A stretch of DNA of 64,000 nt from Gimesia chilikensis. Lineage in GTDB: Bacteria > Planctomycetota > Planctomycetia > Planctomycetales > Planctomycetaceae. The notes below the pieces were generated by a model. The model worked only from the letters and a program-made list of their open reading frames with translations. It made no database searches and was not told where the DNA came from. The stretch is from the NCBI RefSeq assembly GCF_007744075.1, contig NZ_CP036266.1, forward strand, positions 3,023,748-3,087,747. Reading direction: 5' to 3'. The translations under genes were made by a program, and so were the position numbers. Below, one piece after another: positions 51,370 through 60,122 of this stretch (the stretch's first letter is position 1; every line of letters starts with the position of its first letter).

Positions 51370-51600
51370 TCATGCAGTTTTGCGTAATCTGCCAGTCTGC
51401 TGTTCCTGCTCAGCTTCCCGTCTCAGTTTTCTGACTTTCTGACTCATGACTGCTGCATCATACCAGGTGAAGCTCAACTCTTTATCTGCTGCGTATTGTC
51501 CCAGGGTCTGAAGCATCTGGGAAGAACTGGCATCGTCATACAGAAAAACATAGCGTTCTGAATCTTTTACCAATGCAACGACATTCATTTGTTGTTTCAC
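51370..51600 (-). CDS. Small conserved-looking protein of unknown function
   Basis: 76 aa starting with GTG at 51600; AAGGA sits 8 nt upstream, and a downstream ATG (Met5) is the alternative. The sequence (VVALVKDSERYVFLYDDASSSQ, then LSFTWYDAAVMSQKVRKLRRE) looks like a compact alpha/beta fold with a basic C-terminal helix. No family recognised. Its 5' side carries a 39-nt inverted repeat (51626-51664), so expression may be controlled in the leader. Confidence 0.6.
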   Translation of the reverse strand: MKQQMNVVALVKDSERYVFLYDDASSSQMLQTLGQYAADKELSFTWYDAAVMSQKVRKLRREAEQEQQTGRLRKTA

Positions 51601-51625
51601 AGTAGCAGTCCTTTTTTATTCATCA

Positions 51626-51664
51626 GAGCACTTATGTCAGAGACAGGATTGGTTGGAAGTGCTC
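51626..51664 (-). promoter_or_regulatory. Leader inverted repeat before the 76-aa gene
   Basis: GAGCACTT (51626-51633) and AAGTGCTC (51657-51664) are perfect complements, 23 nt apart. The nearer arm is 25 nt upstream of the GTG start, leaving just room for the ribosome site. It could be an operator or a transcribed hairpin. Confidence 0.4.
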
Positions 51665-51705
51665 AAGCAACCGCGCTAATTAATATCGGCGGTTAAGAGG
51701 TGGGG

Positions 51706-52890
51706 TTATCGATATTTTCTGACCTTGAAGATCATCTGGTGCTCAGCCTGACCACCATGTAGTGTTAACATCTCTACAATCATTAAATGTGCTGTAAACC
51801 GTATAAAGTCCTCACTCCGATGCAGGTAAGCTTCCCAGCCTCCACTGCGGCGGTCTCCGCTGACTTCCAGGTAATCACGTAAGTTGGCAACCAGAGCGGC
51901 ATCAGAACCGTCAAACAGCCGTGTATAAGACATGAATGGCTGGCGAGGATCACAGACGCCGATTTCTGTCGTAGCGGTGGGAGGGCAAAATTCACCAAAC
52001 TGCTTCGTGTATGAAGGAGTTGTGGTGGAGTTTGTTCCGGGATGGTGATGTGGGGTGGGAGAAGGAGCCTCCATTGATTTTTGAACTGTTGGCGAGTTTA
52101 CAGCAGGTTTAGCCTTCAAGGGAAGCTGCCCAAAGGGGGATGTTGAATCGGCGCCCTGATTCGATTGGGCAGAGACTTGGATCACCTGCTGCTGGTTTTG
52201 TGAATATGGCCAGGCTGCAAGCGGCTCTTCGGATTGACCTCTGAAAACTGGTTCGGTAGCAGGCTCAGGTACCTGGAATTCAGGGGGACATTCTGCCGAT
52301 GCGGATTCCTTATATGATTTGAATTTGGCTTTCATCTCCTGGCGGGTTTGTTTCCGCTCCTGATGATTGGAATACCGGACTTCTTTTTTGCCTTCATGAT
52401 TCACAATCCGATCCAGTTTAAACACCTGGTTCAGGACTGATTTTTTCTCACGCCGCTCTTCGACCAGGAGTGGAACTCCGGGAGTAAATTCCTGGGCATG
52501 AGGTGAGTACCAGGAGACTTGCAATCCAATTCGAGGCGGATAATAGGGGGAGTAATCAGTGACTGCACCGATCACAACGGCATCAACGTCAAGAACTTTC
52601 GCCAGCTTGAGCACGTCATCCGGATTATTCATCTGCAGTTGATGTTCTACCATCGCCACTTCTGCAACACCGACGGGCAAGACCTGGAACCCCGGAACCT
52701 TCTGTAGTTCTGAATAATAGGCGAGGGCAAAGCGGCGCCCGTCGACTTCTGGCTCCTGGCTCAAATTAAAAAAAGGAACCACAGCAACGGTTTTGAGTCT
52801 CGGATTTGGATTGGTCACAGTGGTCCGCATGATCACGCACCCTGTCAGGCTCGACAAACCAATCAATATTGCCAAAATACGAGTCAGCAC
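51706..52890 (-). CDS. Lipoprotein of unknown function
   Basis: 394 aa with a lipoprotein signal, lipobox Leu15-Thr-Gly-Cys18 (ILIGLSSLTGC). The N-terminal half resembles the fold of GNA1162/TolB-N-like outer-membrane-associated lipoproteins: KTVAVVPFFNLSQEPEVDGRR, VPGFQVLPVGVAEVAM and VLDVDAVVIGAVTDYSPYYPPRIG. The middle (about 180-320) is Gln/Pro/Ser-rich and disordered; a C-terminal segment (MSYTRLFDGSDAALVANLRDYLE..RRSGGWEAYLHRSEDFIRF) looks folded. Probably a cell-envelope protein; it stands alone. Confidence 0.75.
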   Translation of the reverse strand: MLTRILAILIGLSSLTGCVIMRTTVTNPNPRLKTVAVVPFFNLSQEPEVDGRRFALAYYSELQKVPGFQVLPVGVAEVAMVEHQLQMNNPDDVLKLAKVLDVDAVVIGAVTDYSPYYPPRIGLQVSWYSPHAQEFTPGVPLLVEERREKKSVLNQVFKLDRIVNHEGKKEVRYSNHQERKQTRQEMKAKFKSYKESASAECPPEFQVPEPATEPVFRGQSEEPLAAWPYSQNQQQVIQVSAQSNQGADSTSPFGQLPLKAKPAVNSPTVQKSMEAPSPTPHHHPGTNSTTTPSYTKQFGEFCPPTATTEIGVCDPRQPFMSYTRLFDGSDAALVANLRDYLEVSGDRRSGGWEAYLHRSEDFIRFTAHLMIVEMLTLHGGQAEHQMIFKVRKYR

Positions 52891-53126
52891 CAGATCATTT
52901 CCCGCGGTGGAGGTTAGAATAAAGCGATATCGACTTTATCGGCATAATCGGTAGGGTGACTTCAATGAGAATTATTTTGTTATTCTCCCCATTTTGACAT
53001 CGTTAATTTGAAAGAATCTGCCATCTTTTAAGCGAGTAAGAGCCTGATTTGGTCAGTATTTTCAGTTGTCTGATCCCCTGCTAAAATAAAACTCAGAATA
53101 TAAGCACTGTCATATTTTCAATTTGA

Positions 53127-54218
53127 ATGATCATGAATCAAACTTTACCCCCTAAGCCTGCGTTTCGTCCTGCCGTCTGTTATGGGACGCTGAAGCTCGA
53201 GTCGCGATATCTGCTTTCTCCTTTAGCAGGCTATACAAATTTACCTTTTCGACGAATTGTCAGAGAACTGGGTGGTGTTGGGCTGGCAACCACCGATCTG
53301 GTGAATGCACGGGGCCTGCTGGAAGGAAGTGAGAAAACGCTTCAGTTGATTCAGACCTGTCCAGAGGACTCTCCCTTTGCAGTGCAAATCTTCGGCAGTA
53401 AGCCGGAATACATGCGGGATGCAGCACAGTTGCTTGAGTCCCGCGGGGTCGATTCCATCGATATTAATATGGGTTGCCCGGTGAATCGGATTGTCAAGGG
53501 GGGCGCCGGGGCCAGTATGATGTGTCGCCCCAGTGACACAGTTTCCCTGGTGCAGACTGTAGTAGATGCTGTCAGAATTCCCGTCACAGTCAAGATGCGA
53601 CTCGGTTGGGATGATTCTGATTTATCAGCCCCCTTCTTTGCCAGAGAGTTTGAGCAGGTGGGAATCGTGGCAGTTGCCATCCATGGTCGTACTCGCGAGC
53701 AGGGGTTTAAGGGAACTGTAAATCATGATGGCATCCGACAAGTCGTAGAAGCTGTAGAGTCCATTCCCGTAATCGGCAATGGTGATGTCACCTCGATTGC
53801 GGATGCGGATTTCATGCTGAAAACGACAGGTTGTGCAGGGGTATCGATTGGACGCGGAGCACTGGCAAACCCATGGATCTTCAGGCAGCTCGTGCAATGG
53901 GAGCAGACAGGAGACTGTTATCCCCCGGGTAATTTTGATGAGCGGCTTGAACTCCTCTTAAGGCAGTTTCGCTATCTGTTGGAGATGACCACCGAGAATC
54001 GGGCGATCTCCATGTTTCGGAAAATGGGGCACTGGTATTTGAAATCGATGCGCGTCAAACCGGCATTGCGGCATGAATTCCAGTGTGCCCAGACACTAGC
54101 AGACTTTGATCAGGCGATCCGCAATATTGCGTCGCAAGGACCTACTTCCGGATCGCGGACAGGCACATTACCTGATATGCATATCCCCGTGCCTGGTGGG
54201 CCGGTGGAACGCTGGTAA
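53127..54218 (+). CDS. dus: tRNA-dihydrouridine synthase
   Basis: FMN- and NADPH-dependent enzyme of 363 aa that reduces uridines in the tRNA D-loop. TIM-barrel Dus family signature: SPLAGYTNLPFRRIVRELGG, QIFGSKPEYMRDAAQLLE, SIDINMGCPVNRIVKGGAGA with catalytic Cys117, VAIHGRTREQGFKG and VIGNGDVTSIADA. The C-terminal helical tRNA-binding domain starts at about 250 and carries a short proline-rich extension. Two in-frame ATGs open the gene; the first is used here. Convergent with the CorC-type gene, 8 bp apart. Confidence 0.93.
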   Translation: MIMNQTLPPKPAFRPAVCYGTLKLESRYLLSPLAGYTNLPFRRIVRELGGVGLATTDLVNARGLLEGSEKTLQLIQTCPEDSPFAVQIFGSKPEYMRDAAQLLESRGVDSIDINMGCPVNRIVKGGAGASMMCRPSDTVSLVQTVVDAVRIPVTVKMRLGWDDSDLSAPFFAREFEQVGIVAVAIHGRTREQGFKGTVNHDGIRQVVEAVESIPVIGNGDVTSIADADFMLKTTGCAGVSIGRGALANPWIFRQLVQWEQTGDCYPPGNFDERLELLLRQFRYLLEMTTENRAISMFRKMGHWYLKSMRVKPALRHEFQCAQTLADFDQAIRNIASQGPTSGSRTGTLPDMHIPVPGGPVERW

Positions 54219-54226
54219 GTATTTGA

Positions 54227-55537
54227 CTAGACGTCAGCGTCGATTTCTTCCATCAGAGAGGGGTCAAGTTCGATACGTAGTTTACTGATTCTGCGTTCGT
54301 CCGACTCGATGACCTCAATCCGCAACTGTTGCCAGGTCATGGTTTCTCCCGGTAGCGGGACTTTACCGAACTGGGTGATTACGAATCCTCCAATCGTATC
54401 AAAGTCTTTGCCTTCAGGCAGCCCATAATCATATTGTTCATTCAGGTCATCAATATGGACACGGGCATCGACTTCCACCAGGTTTTCACCCAGTTCAAAA
54501 ATCATCTGCTCCTCTTCTTCGTCAAATTCATCGACGATATCCCCCACGATTTCTTCAAGAACATCTTCCATGGTGACGAGACCCGCTACTCCGCCGTATT
54601 CGTCGATGACGATTGCCATGTGAACATGTTCTTTCTGCATGGTTTCCAGCAGAGAATCGATTCCAGTTGTTTCAGGGATATAGAAGGGGGTAAACATCAG
54701 ATCCTTGATCGTGAGCTGGTCTGCTGAGTTCAGGTTCTGATTTTCTTTGGAGTAATGTTTAAGAAGTTCCCGGGCATAGAGAATGCCGACGATGTCGTCT
54801 GTAGATTCTCCAATTACAGGGATCCGGGAATGTCCTACATCGATGAATTTGAGCAGCGCTTCATCCAGAGTTGCAGATACGGAAATGTATTCCATATCCA
54901 TTCGCTGGGTCATAATAGCTCCGACGTCCTCATCCTGCAGTTCCATCACCCGCTGGATCATTTTGCCAGCTTCCGACTCCAGAATGCCTCCTCGGGCTCC
55001 TTCTTCCACTACCGAGAGAATTTCTTCACTGATGTTTGCCTCACGGCCGTTCTTGTTCTCTTCTTTCCCTGCCAGGCGGTGTGAGAACTCATCGATTTTC
55101 CAGGACAGCCACGTGACGGGGCTCAGGAAAACGGGTATCCAGCGTACCACGGGCCAGGAACGCTGCAGGAACTGTTCTCCCGCAATGCGGGCCAAAGTCC
55201 AAGGAAGAGTTAACATAACCAGAATGGCAGTCAAAAGGCCTAGCAGTAATTCAGCCGCAAACTGGGCAGTGATAACCAGTGAATTGAATTCGGCCGGTAT
55301 GTGTATATACAGTCGCGTCAGGATAATTGAGAGGAGAATAACTCCAGTTAGATAGCAGATATCAGCGGCCAGCAGGACGGTTGGGTGTGAACGTAGAATT
55401 TCGCTGAATCGATCTGGGACTCCCGCCTCAGTACAAAGTGTTTCCAGTCGGCTGCGAGAGAAATCTCTCAGAGAAAAGCCCAGTAACCCTGAAAACAGGA
55501 TCAAGGCGATGAGTACGGTAATAACCAGCGGGACCAT
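54227..55537 (-). CDS. CNNM/CorC-type transporter-associated protein (hemolysin family)
   Basis: 436 aa: an N-terminal DUF21/CNNM membrane domain with several helices (LVITVLIALILFSGLLGF, AADICYLTGVILLSIILTRLY), a paired CBS domain (about 210-330; AIMTQRMDMEYISVSATLDEA, EYGGVAGLVTMEDVLEEIVGDI) and a C-terminal CorC_HlyC domain (NEQYDYGLPEGKDFDTIGGFV). The family is implicated in Mg2+ or other divalent-ion export. Hemolysin is a legacy label. Part of the conserved phoH-7TM-HD-ybeY-corC order. Confidence 0.9.
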   Translation of the reverse strand: MVPLVITVLIALILFSGLLGFSLRDFSRSRLETLCTEAGVPDRFSEILRSHPTVLLAADICYLTGVILLSIILTRLYIHIPAEFNSLVITAQFAAELLLGLLTAILVMLTLPWTLARIAGEQFLQRSWPVVRWIPVFLSPVTWLSWKIDEFSHRLAGKEENKNGREANISEEILSVVEEGARGGILESEAGKMIQRVMELQDEDVGAIMTQRMDMEYISVSATLDEALLKFIDVGHSRIPVIGESTDDIVGILYARELLKHYSKENQNLNSADQLTIKDLMFTPFYIPETTGIDSLLETMQKEHVHMAIVIDEYGGVAGLVTMEDVLEEIVGDIVDEFDEEEEQMIFELGENLVEVDARVHIDDLNEQYDYGLPEGKDFDTIGGFVITQFGKVPLPGETMTWQQLRIEVIESDERRISKLRIELDPSLMEEIDADV

Positions 55538-55662
55538 TTGTCGATTAAATAACCAAATATCAGGGGAAGAAGTTGAAGCTGGAACTCGGCCAGTTCAGGT
55601 TAGAGTGTACCTTTTGGAAACTCAGAGATAAATCGGTAACTCGGGAATATTCTGATCATATT

Positions 55663-56160
55663 TCACTCTTCACGGCGAGGAATCTGTAATTTCCAGCGAT
55701 CAAAAATCTGCTGTTCGCGGGCTCTCATCACTTTTAATTCATCTTCCGACAGGTCGTCGTAACCACACAGATGCAACAATCCGTGCACGACATACAGTAG
55801 AAATTCATCTGCAGCGGACCAGTGGTATTGTTCGGCCATGGAAATCGCCATCTCTGCTGAGATAATGACTTCACCTTCTATCGACTTCCCTGCTCCTCTG
55901 ATGACTGATTGGTCCAGACTTTCGTCCTGGGAGCACTCCAGCAGAAAACTGAGCACGTCGGTGTCATAATCGTGTGACAGATATTGCTGGTTCAATTCCC
56001 TGATTGTGGGGTTATCCACAATCGCCAGACTGATCTCTGCCTGGATTACCTGTTCTGACTCCAGCAGGTAGCGGACTGCGTCTTGAAGCTGGGGCTCATT
56101 AATCGCGAGCAGATTTTGAGAGTTCTGGATATCGATCTGATACTGGTCGGTTGTGTTCAT
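55663..56160 (-). CDS. ybeY: Endoribonuclease/rRNA maturation factor YbeY
   Basis: About 165 aa from the ATG at 56160 (MNTTDQYQID). The frame opens upstream to 56229, but that would overlap the 7TM-HD gene by 50 bp and adds no conserved sequence. The zinc motif HGLLHLCGYDD keeps the first two His of the HGxLHLxGYDH pattern while the third ligand position is Asp, a variant also found in some other phyla. YbeY matures 16S rRNA and aids 70S quality control. Lies immediately downstream of the 7TM-HD gene. Confidence 0.9.
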   Translation of the reverse strand: MNTTDQYQIDIQNSQNLLAINEPQLQDAVRYLLESEQVIQAEISLAIVDNPTIRELNQQYLSHDYDTDVLSFLLECSQDESLDQSVIRGAGKSIEGEVIISAEMAISMAEQYHWSAADEFLLYVVHGLLHLCGYDDLSEDELKVMRAREQQIFDRWKLQIPRREE

Positions 56161-56179
56161 TCCGTGGTTGATTACTCGA

Positions 56180-58501
56180 TTATGCAGAACGTTCTTCGGG
56201 GTACTTGATGCGTCCGTGATAGATCCCAATCAGAGATTTCACCAGGGATTCTTCGACAATATTAATCTCACTCAATGTCAGCGAACATTCGTTAAACTGT
56301 CCGTCCAGCAACCGTTTCATCACCAGTGAATGGACCAGAGACTTAATCCGTTTCGGAGTTGGGTCACTTAAGGTTCGACTGGCGCTTTCCACGGCGTCTG
56401 CTAACATCATGACCCCTGCTTCGCGAGTCTGCGGTTTAGGGCCGGGATAGCGGAAGGATGACTCTTCTGCATCGGTTTTGTGATCAGGACTCTGGTCGGC
56501 CTGTTTTTCCGCCTCACGGAAAAAATACTCAACCAGCGTGGTGCCGTGGTGTTGTTCAATGAAGTCGATGATCGGCTGTGGTAGATTGTGCTGACGAGCG
56601 AGGTCGACGCCATCTTTGACATGGCCGATAATGATCAGGGTACTCATCGCCGGGGCCAGATTGTCGTGTAGACTTTCACTCCCAACGACCATGTTTTCGA
56701 TGAAGTACTGGGGTTTGAGCATCTTGCCGATATCATGGTAGTAGGCGGCAACACGGACCAGTAATCCATTTGCACCGATTTTGTCTGCTGCTGCTTCACC
56801 GATTGTAGCCATCGAGATGGAATGGTTATAGGTACCTGGTGCTCGACGGACCAGTTCCTGCAGTAGTGGGTGCGAAACATTACTCATCTCGAGCAGGCTG
56901 ATATCCGTTACTACGCCAAAGAGAGACTCAATAAAGGGAAGACTTCCGGCAACCAGATAACCTGCTGCCAGACACCACCCTGCTCCCTGCAGGCTTTCCC
57001 AGAGGACCTGCTGATCAATCAGGCCGTTGGAAAGCTCCTGACTGTTGATTAGGTTGATTCCCCAGTAGACCAGAAAGTAGGTCAATCCCATGCCGAAACC
57101 AAGTTTGATTAAAGTGGAGCGGGATGAGACTGTGGCCAGCGAAGTAACCGCCACTGAGGAGATACTCATTAATACCACGAAATGCCCCAGCGAGCTTCCC
57201 GTGGAAAGACAAAGTATCAATGACAACGACAACGCTGTCAGGATCGCCATGATTTGGTCATAGACGATCGCGAAGACCATTACGGTGACTACCAGAGGCA
57301 GTACTTCTGCACGCCAGGGATCGTAGGAAAGAATCCTACCCAGAAACACGGTTAAGACAATGACGCTCAGATAGATACTCAATCTGCTGACGGTTCTGGC
57401 AACAGCCCTTTTATTTCTCAGCAGATGATATCCGTTTAAGACTGCCAGTACGATAAACATCAGAAAAATGAAACTGACTCGTACAACCCGCTCATAATAG
57501 GGGACCGCTTTTTCTTTCGTTTCGTACTCTGCTCGTAGCAGAGCCAGCTGATTGTCTTCGATCAATTGGCCAGGTTCGACCAGAACTGTGCCCCTCTGGA
57601 AAGTGTCGTAGACCTCTTCAACGTCCTGCCTTGCCTGTTTTCGTTCTGTCTGGGTTCGGGCAGCATCGTAAACCAGTGTTGTAGGAGCCTGGAAGTAAAT
57701 CCAGTGAGACAGAGCCGACTTCATGGAATCCAGTTTGGGGAATTTACTCCATTCACGACCGATCACGCTGTTTGCAGAGAGCTGATCAGGCAGCCGGATA
57801 TCAAAGGTGGTTACCTTCTTCTGTTCTCCCGTGTCTTTGTAAACGATTTCGATTTTATCACCGGGGCGAATCTGGTGTTTCGTCAGATCATTTTCGTTAA
57901 CAATCCCATAGGTCTTGAGTGGTGCAATGAGTTTTGTAAAATCCTCAATGATTGCGTCGATTTTTTTTGTATCGTTGGAGTCAGGACTGGAGACCTGTGA
58001 CTTCAATTCTGCAAAGGTCTGCTCAGATTCTTCCGGGAACTGATCTACAAACTGTTCCAGCCGACGTGAGGGGGTCAAACCCAGTTCAGCACGGGCATCG
58101 CTATTCAGTTCATCCAGTGATTTGGCATCGGCGATGGCTTTCAGGTCTTCTCTCAGAAGTTTGGGAAGGTTATCAATCAAGATGGGGTTCTGAATGAAGT
58201 AATACGGGACCTCAGACTCTTTTTGCGTCCGTTCCCGGTCGGTTTCGATGGGATTAGCTACCTCAAACGAAACACTGGCAAGAATCCCATGTTCGGAGTA
58301 CATGCCTAATCGGTAGGGAAAAGGTGCTTTCCAGCTTTCGACTGCGACCATCAGAATCAGGATAGTCAGCAGACAGACGCTGAGACGGGACAGTGTACCC
58401 CGGTTGCTCAGTAATTCGCGCAGCCTCGAACTTAGTTTGGAAGAATCACGCAAACTGGCAGCAAGCGCCGTTCGGGATCTTTTAGGACCAAAAAAAGCCA
58501 T
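56180..58501 (-). CDS. 7TM-HD family cyclic-dinucleotide phosphodiesterase
   Basis: 773 aa. One N-terminal membrane helix precedes an extracellular 7TM-HDED-like domain (about 90-330), then seven predicted helices (about 340-530; e.g. VSFIFLMFIVLAVLNGYHLL) and a C-terminal HD domain with the HD dyad His589-Asp590 (YYHDIGKMLKPQYF) and EQHHGTTLVEYFF. In other bacteria (PgpH) this architecture hydrolyses cyclic di-AMP. Downstream ybeY and upstream phoH form the widely conserved phoH-yqfF-ybeY order. Confidence 0.92.
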   Translation of the reverse strand: MAFFGPKRSRTALAASLRDSSKLSSRLRELLSNRGTLSRLSVCLLTILILMVAVESWKAPFPYRLGMYSEHGILASVSFEVANPIETDRERTQKESEVPYYFIQNPILIDNLPKLLREDLKAIADAKSLDELNSDARAELGLTPSRRLEQFVDQFPEESEQTFAELKSQVSSPDSNDTKKIDAIIEDFTKLIAPLKTYGIVNENDLTKHQIRPGDKIEIVYKDTGEQKKVTTFDIRLPDQLSANSVIGREWSKFPKLDSMKSALSHWIYFQAPTTLVYDAARTQTERKQARQDVEEVYDTFQRGTVLVEPGQLIEDNQLALLRAEYETKEKAVPYYERVVRVSFIFLMFIVLAVLNGYHLLRNKRAVARTVSRLSIYLSVIVLTVFLGRILSYDPWRAEVLPLVVTVMVFAIVYDQIMAILTALSLSLILCLSTGSSLGHFVVLMSISSVAVTSLATVSSRSTLIKLGFGMGLTYFLVYWGINLINSQELSNGLIDQQVLWESLQGAGWCLAAGYLVAGSLPFIESLFGVVTDISLLEMSNVSHPLLQELVRRAPGTYNHSISMATIGEAAADKIGANGLLVRVAAYYHDIGKMLKPQYFIENMVVGSESLHDNLAPAMSTLIIIGHVKDGVDLARQHNLPQPIIDFIEQHHGTTLVEYFFREAEKQADQSPDHKTDAEESSFRYPGPKPQTREAGVMMLADAVESASRTLSDPTPKRIKSLVHSLVMKRLLDGQFNECSLTLSEINIVEESLVKSLIGIYHGRIKYPEERSA

Positions 58502-58564
58502 GGAAGCAACCTGAGTCGTTCGTAAAGATGAGATTAAATTGAGAAAACGCGGTCAGAATCAGTA

Positions 58565-59566
58565 TCAGGAGATGTCTTCGTTCTGGTAAGCCTTGACAAT
58601 TTCACCTACCAGTCGATGACGCACAATGTCTTCATTCTTTAACTGAGTAAGTCCGACGCCTTTTATGTTTCGCAGGCGATTGATGGCATCCGTCATGCCA
58701 CATGAGACATCGGGGGGCAAGTCGATCTGGGAGACGTCGCCTGTGACCACGATTTTGGATCCCATTCCCATACGGGTCAGGAACATTTTCATCTGGGTCA
58801 CTGTTGTGTTTTGAGCTTCGTCCATAATGATAAATGTGTTGTCCAGAGTCCGACCACGCATAAAAGCCAGCGGCACGACTTCTACGATATCATTTTCCAT
58901 GTAACGACTGACCTGCTCATAGTCGAGCAGACTGCCCAGAGCATCCAGGAGCGGACGTAAAAATGGATTGACCTTGGCCAGCATGTCGCCCGGAAGGAAT
59001 CCCAGCTTTTCACCAGCTTCGACCGCCGGCCGTACCAGCACGATTTTGCGGACCTGCTCCGTGCGGAGGGCGTTTATAGCCATTGCGACCGCCAGGAAAG
59101 TTTTACCACACCCTGCTGGACCTGTGCAAAATACCAGGTCGTGTTCCAGGATCGACTTGATGTATTCAGACTGCCCCGGAGTTCGCGGATGTACTTTTCG
59201 TGACTTTTCATAGAGATCAATCGCCGAAGGCGTCGAGTCCGGGGTCTGTTTTTCTTGCTTGCTGCTGGAGTTTCCACCAAACAGGGCTGTTTGTACCTGC
59301 TCATTTTTGAGCTGGCCGGTCTTTTCGATGATGGCTCTTAACTCGGAAAAGATGCGAAGTGATTTCTGGAGTTGCGAATCATCGCCGATGATTCGTAATT
59401 CGTCGCCTCGATGAACGACGTTCACACCCAGTGCATCCTGAATTTGTCTGATGTGACAATCATGGGTTCCCAGCAGAACCGGGATCTGATCAGGATCAGA
59501 GAAAGAAAGTGTGGCTTCTGACATCAGAAATTCTACGAGTGCCTCCTGAGATGAGGAATAAAACAA
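58565..59566 (-). CDS. phoH: PhoH-family ATPase (PhoL type)
   Basis: 333 aa: an N-terminal KH-like nucleic-acid-binding segment (about 20-85) and the PhoH ATPase domain with P-loop Gly149-Pro-Ala-Gly-Cys-Gly-Lys-Thr156, VRPAVEAGEKLGFLPGD, Walker B FIIMDEAQNTT and sensor VTGDVSQIDLP. It is found next to ybeY in most bacteria and is thought to act in RNA or ribosome metabolism. First gene of the phoH-7TM-HD-ybeY run; 63 bp to the 7TM-HD gene. Confidence 0.93.
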   Translation of the reverse strand: MFYSSSQEALVEFLMSEATLSFSDPDQIPVLLGTHDCHIRQIQDALGVNVVHRGDELRIIGDDSQLQKSLRIFSELRAIIEKTGQLKNEQVQTALFGGNSSSKQEKQTPDSTPSAIDLYEKSRKVHPRTPGQSEYIKSILEHDLVFCTGPAGCGKTFLAVAMAINALRTEQVRKIVLVRPAVEAGEKLGFLPGDMLAKVNPFLRPLLDALGSLLDYEQVSRYMENDIVEVVPLAFMRGRTLDNTFIIMDEAQNTTVTQMKMFLTRMGMGSKIVVTGDVSQIDLPPDVSCGMTDAINRLRNIKGVGLTQLKNEDIVRHRLVGEIVKAYQNEDIS

Positions 59567-60122
59567 TTCAGAGCTTGGAAATAATGACAGGTATTTTTGA
59601 ATTTCGCTACACTGAAATCGCTAAAACTGCAATTAAATCAGAGACCGGAACGCTAACGAAAACGGTCTCTGTTTCGAGCATGTTATAAAGTCTACTCCAG
59701 CAAACTGGGAAGAAAAAGGAGAGAGTTACGTATAATTGCTTACGTTTTCATAAAATATTACCAGGAAAAAACTTACATTCTTGTGAAATTGTCGTCAACT
59801 CAGAGTTTTCCGGTGGCTGGAGATTGGAATTGAGACGTATGTCCTTCAGGAACCTCTGAGTCCTCGAACAGGTAAGATTACCCATTCTTCACAATCGGAA
59901 TATTTCCGATTTTCAATATCTGGGAATGTCAAGATCTAGCGTTTGGGTAATGCGCCCCTGTGACCCTGCTCAGATGCTGCCGATTGTAATGGTAATGTTC
60001 AAGAAGTGGGGGGAGCCTGTTCGATGAATTCTCCATAGGACGCGGGACCGGTAATGTCAGGATGCGCTTCAGGTTCTGAGTGTCCTTTTCTTGAGTCAAA
60101 ATCATCCAGAAGGCAATCGGAA
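59567..60122. other. 556-bp divergent spacer with two inverted repeats
   Basis: Between phoH (reverse) and the ExeA-like gene (forward). Contains CAGAGACCG/CGGTCTCTG (59639-59647 and 59663-59671, 15-nt spacer) and AATCGGAA-TAT-TTCCGATT (59893-59911). The upstream extension of the ExeA-like frame to 60054 is not convincing. No RNA gene seen. The first repeat lies 73 bp from phoH, the second 212 bp before the forward gene. Confidence 0.5.

Noticed and set aside
52967-52987. GAGAAT/ATTCTC inverted repeat before dus
   Set aside because: 6 bp in AT-rich sequence, plausible by chance.
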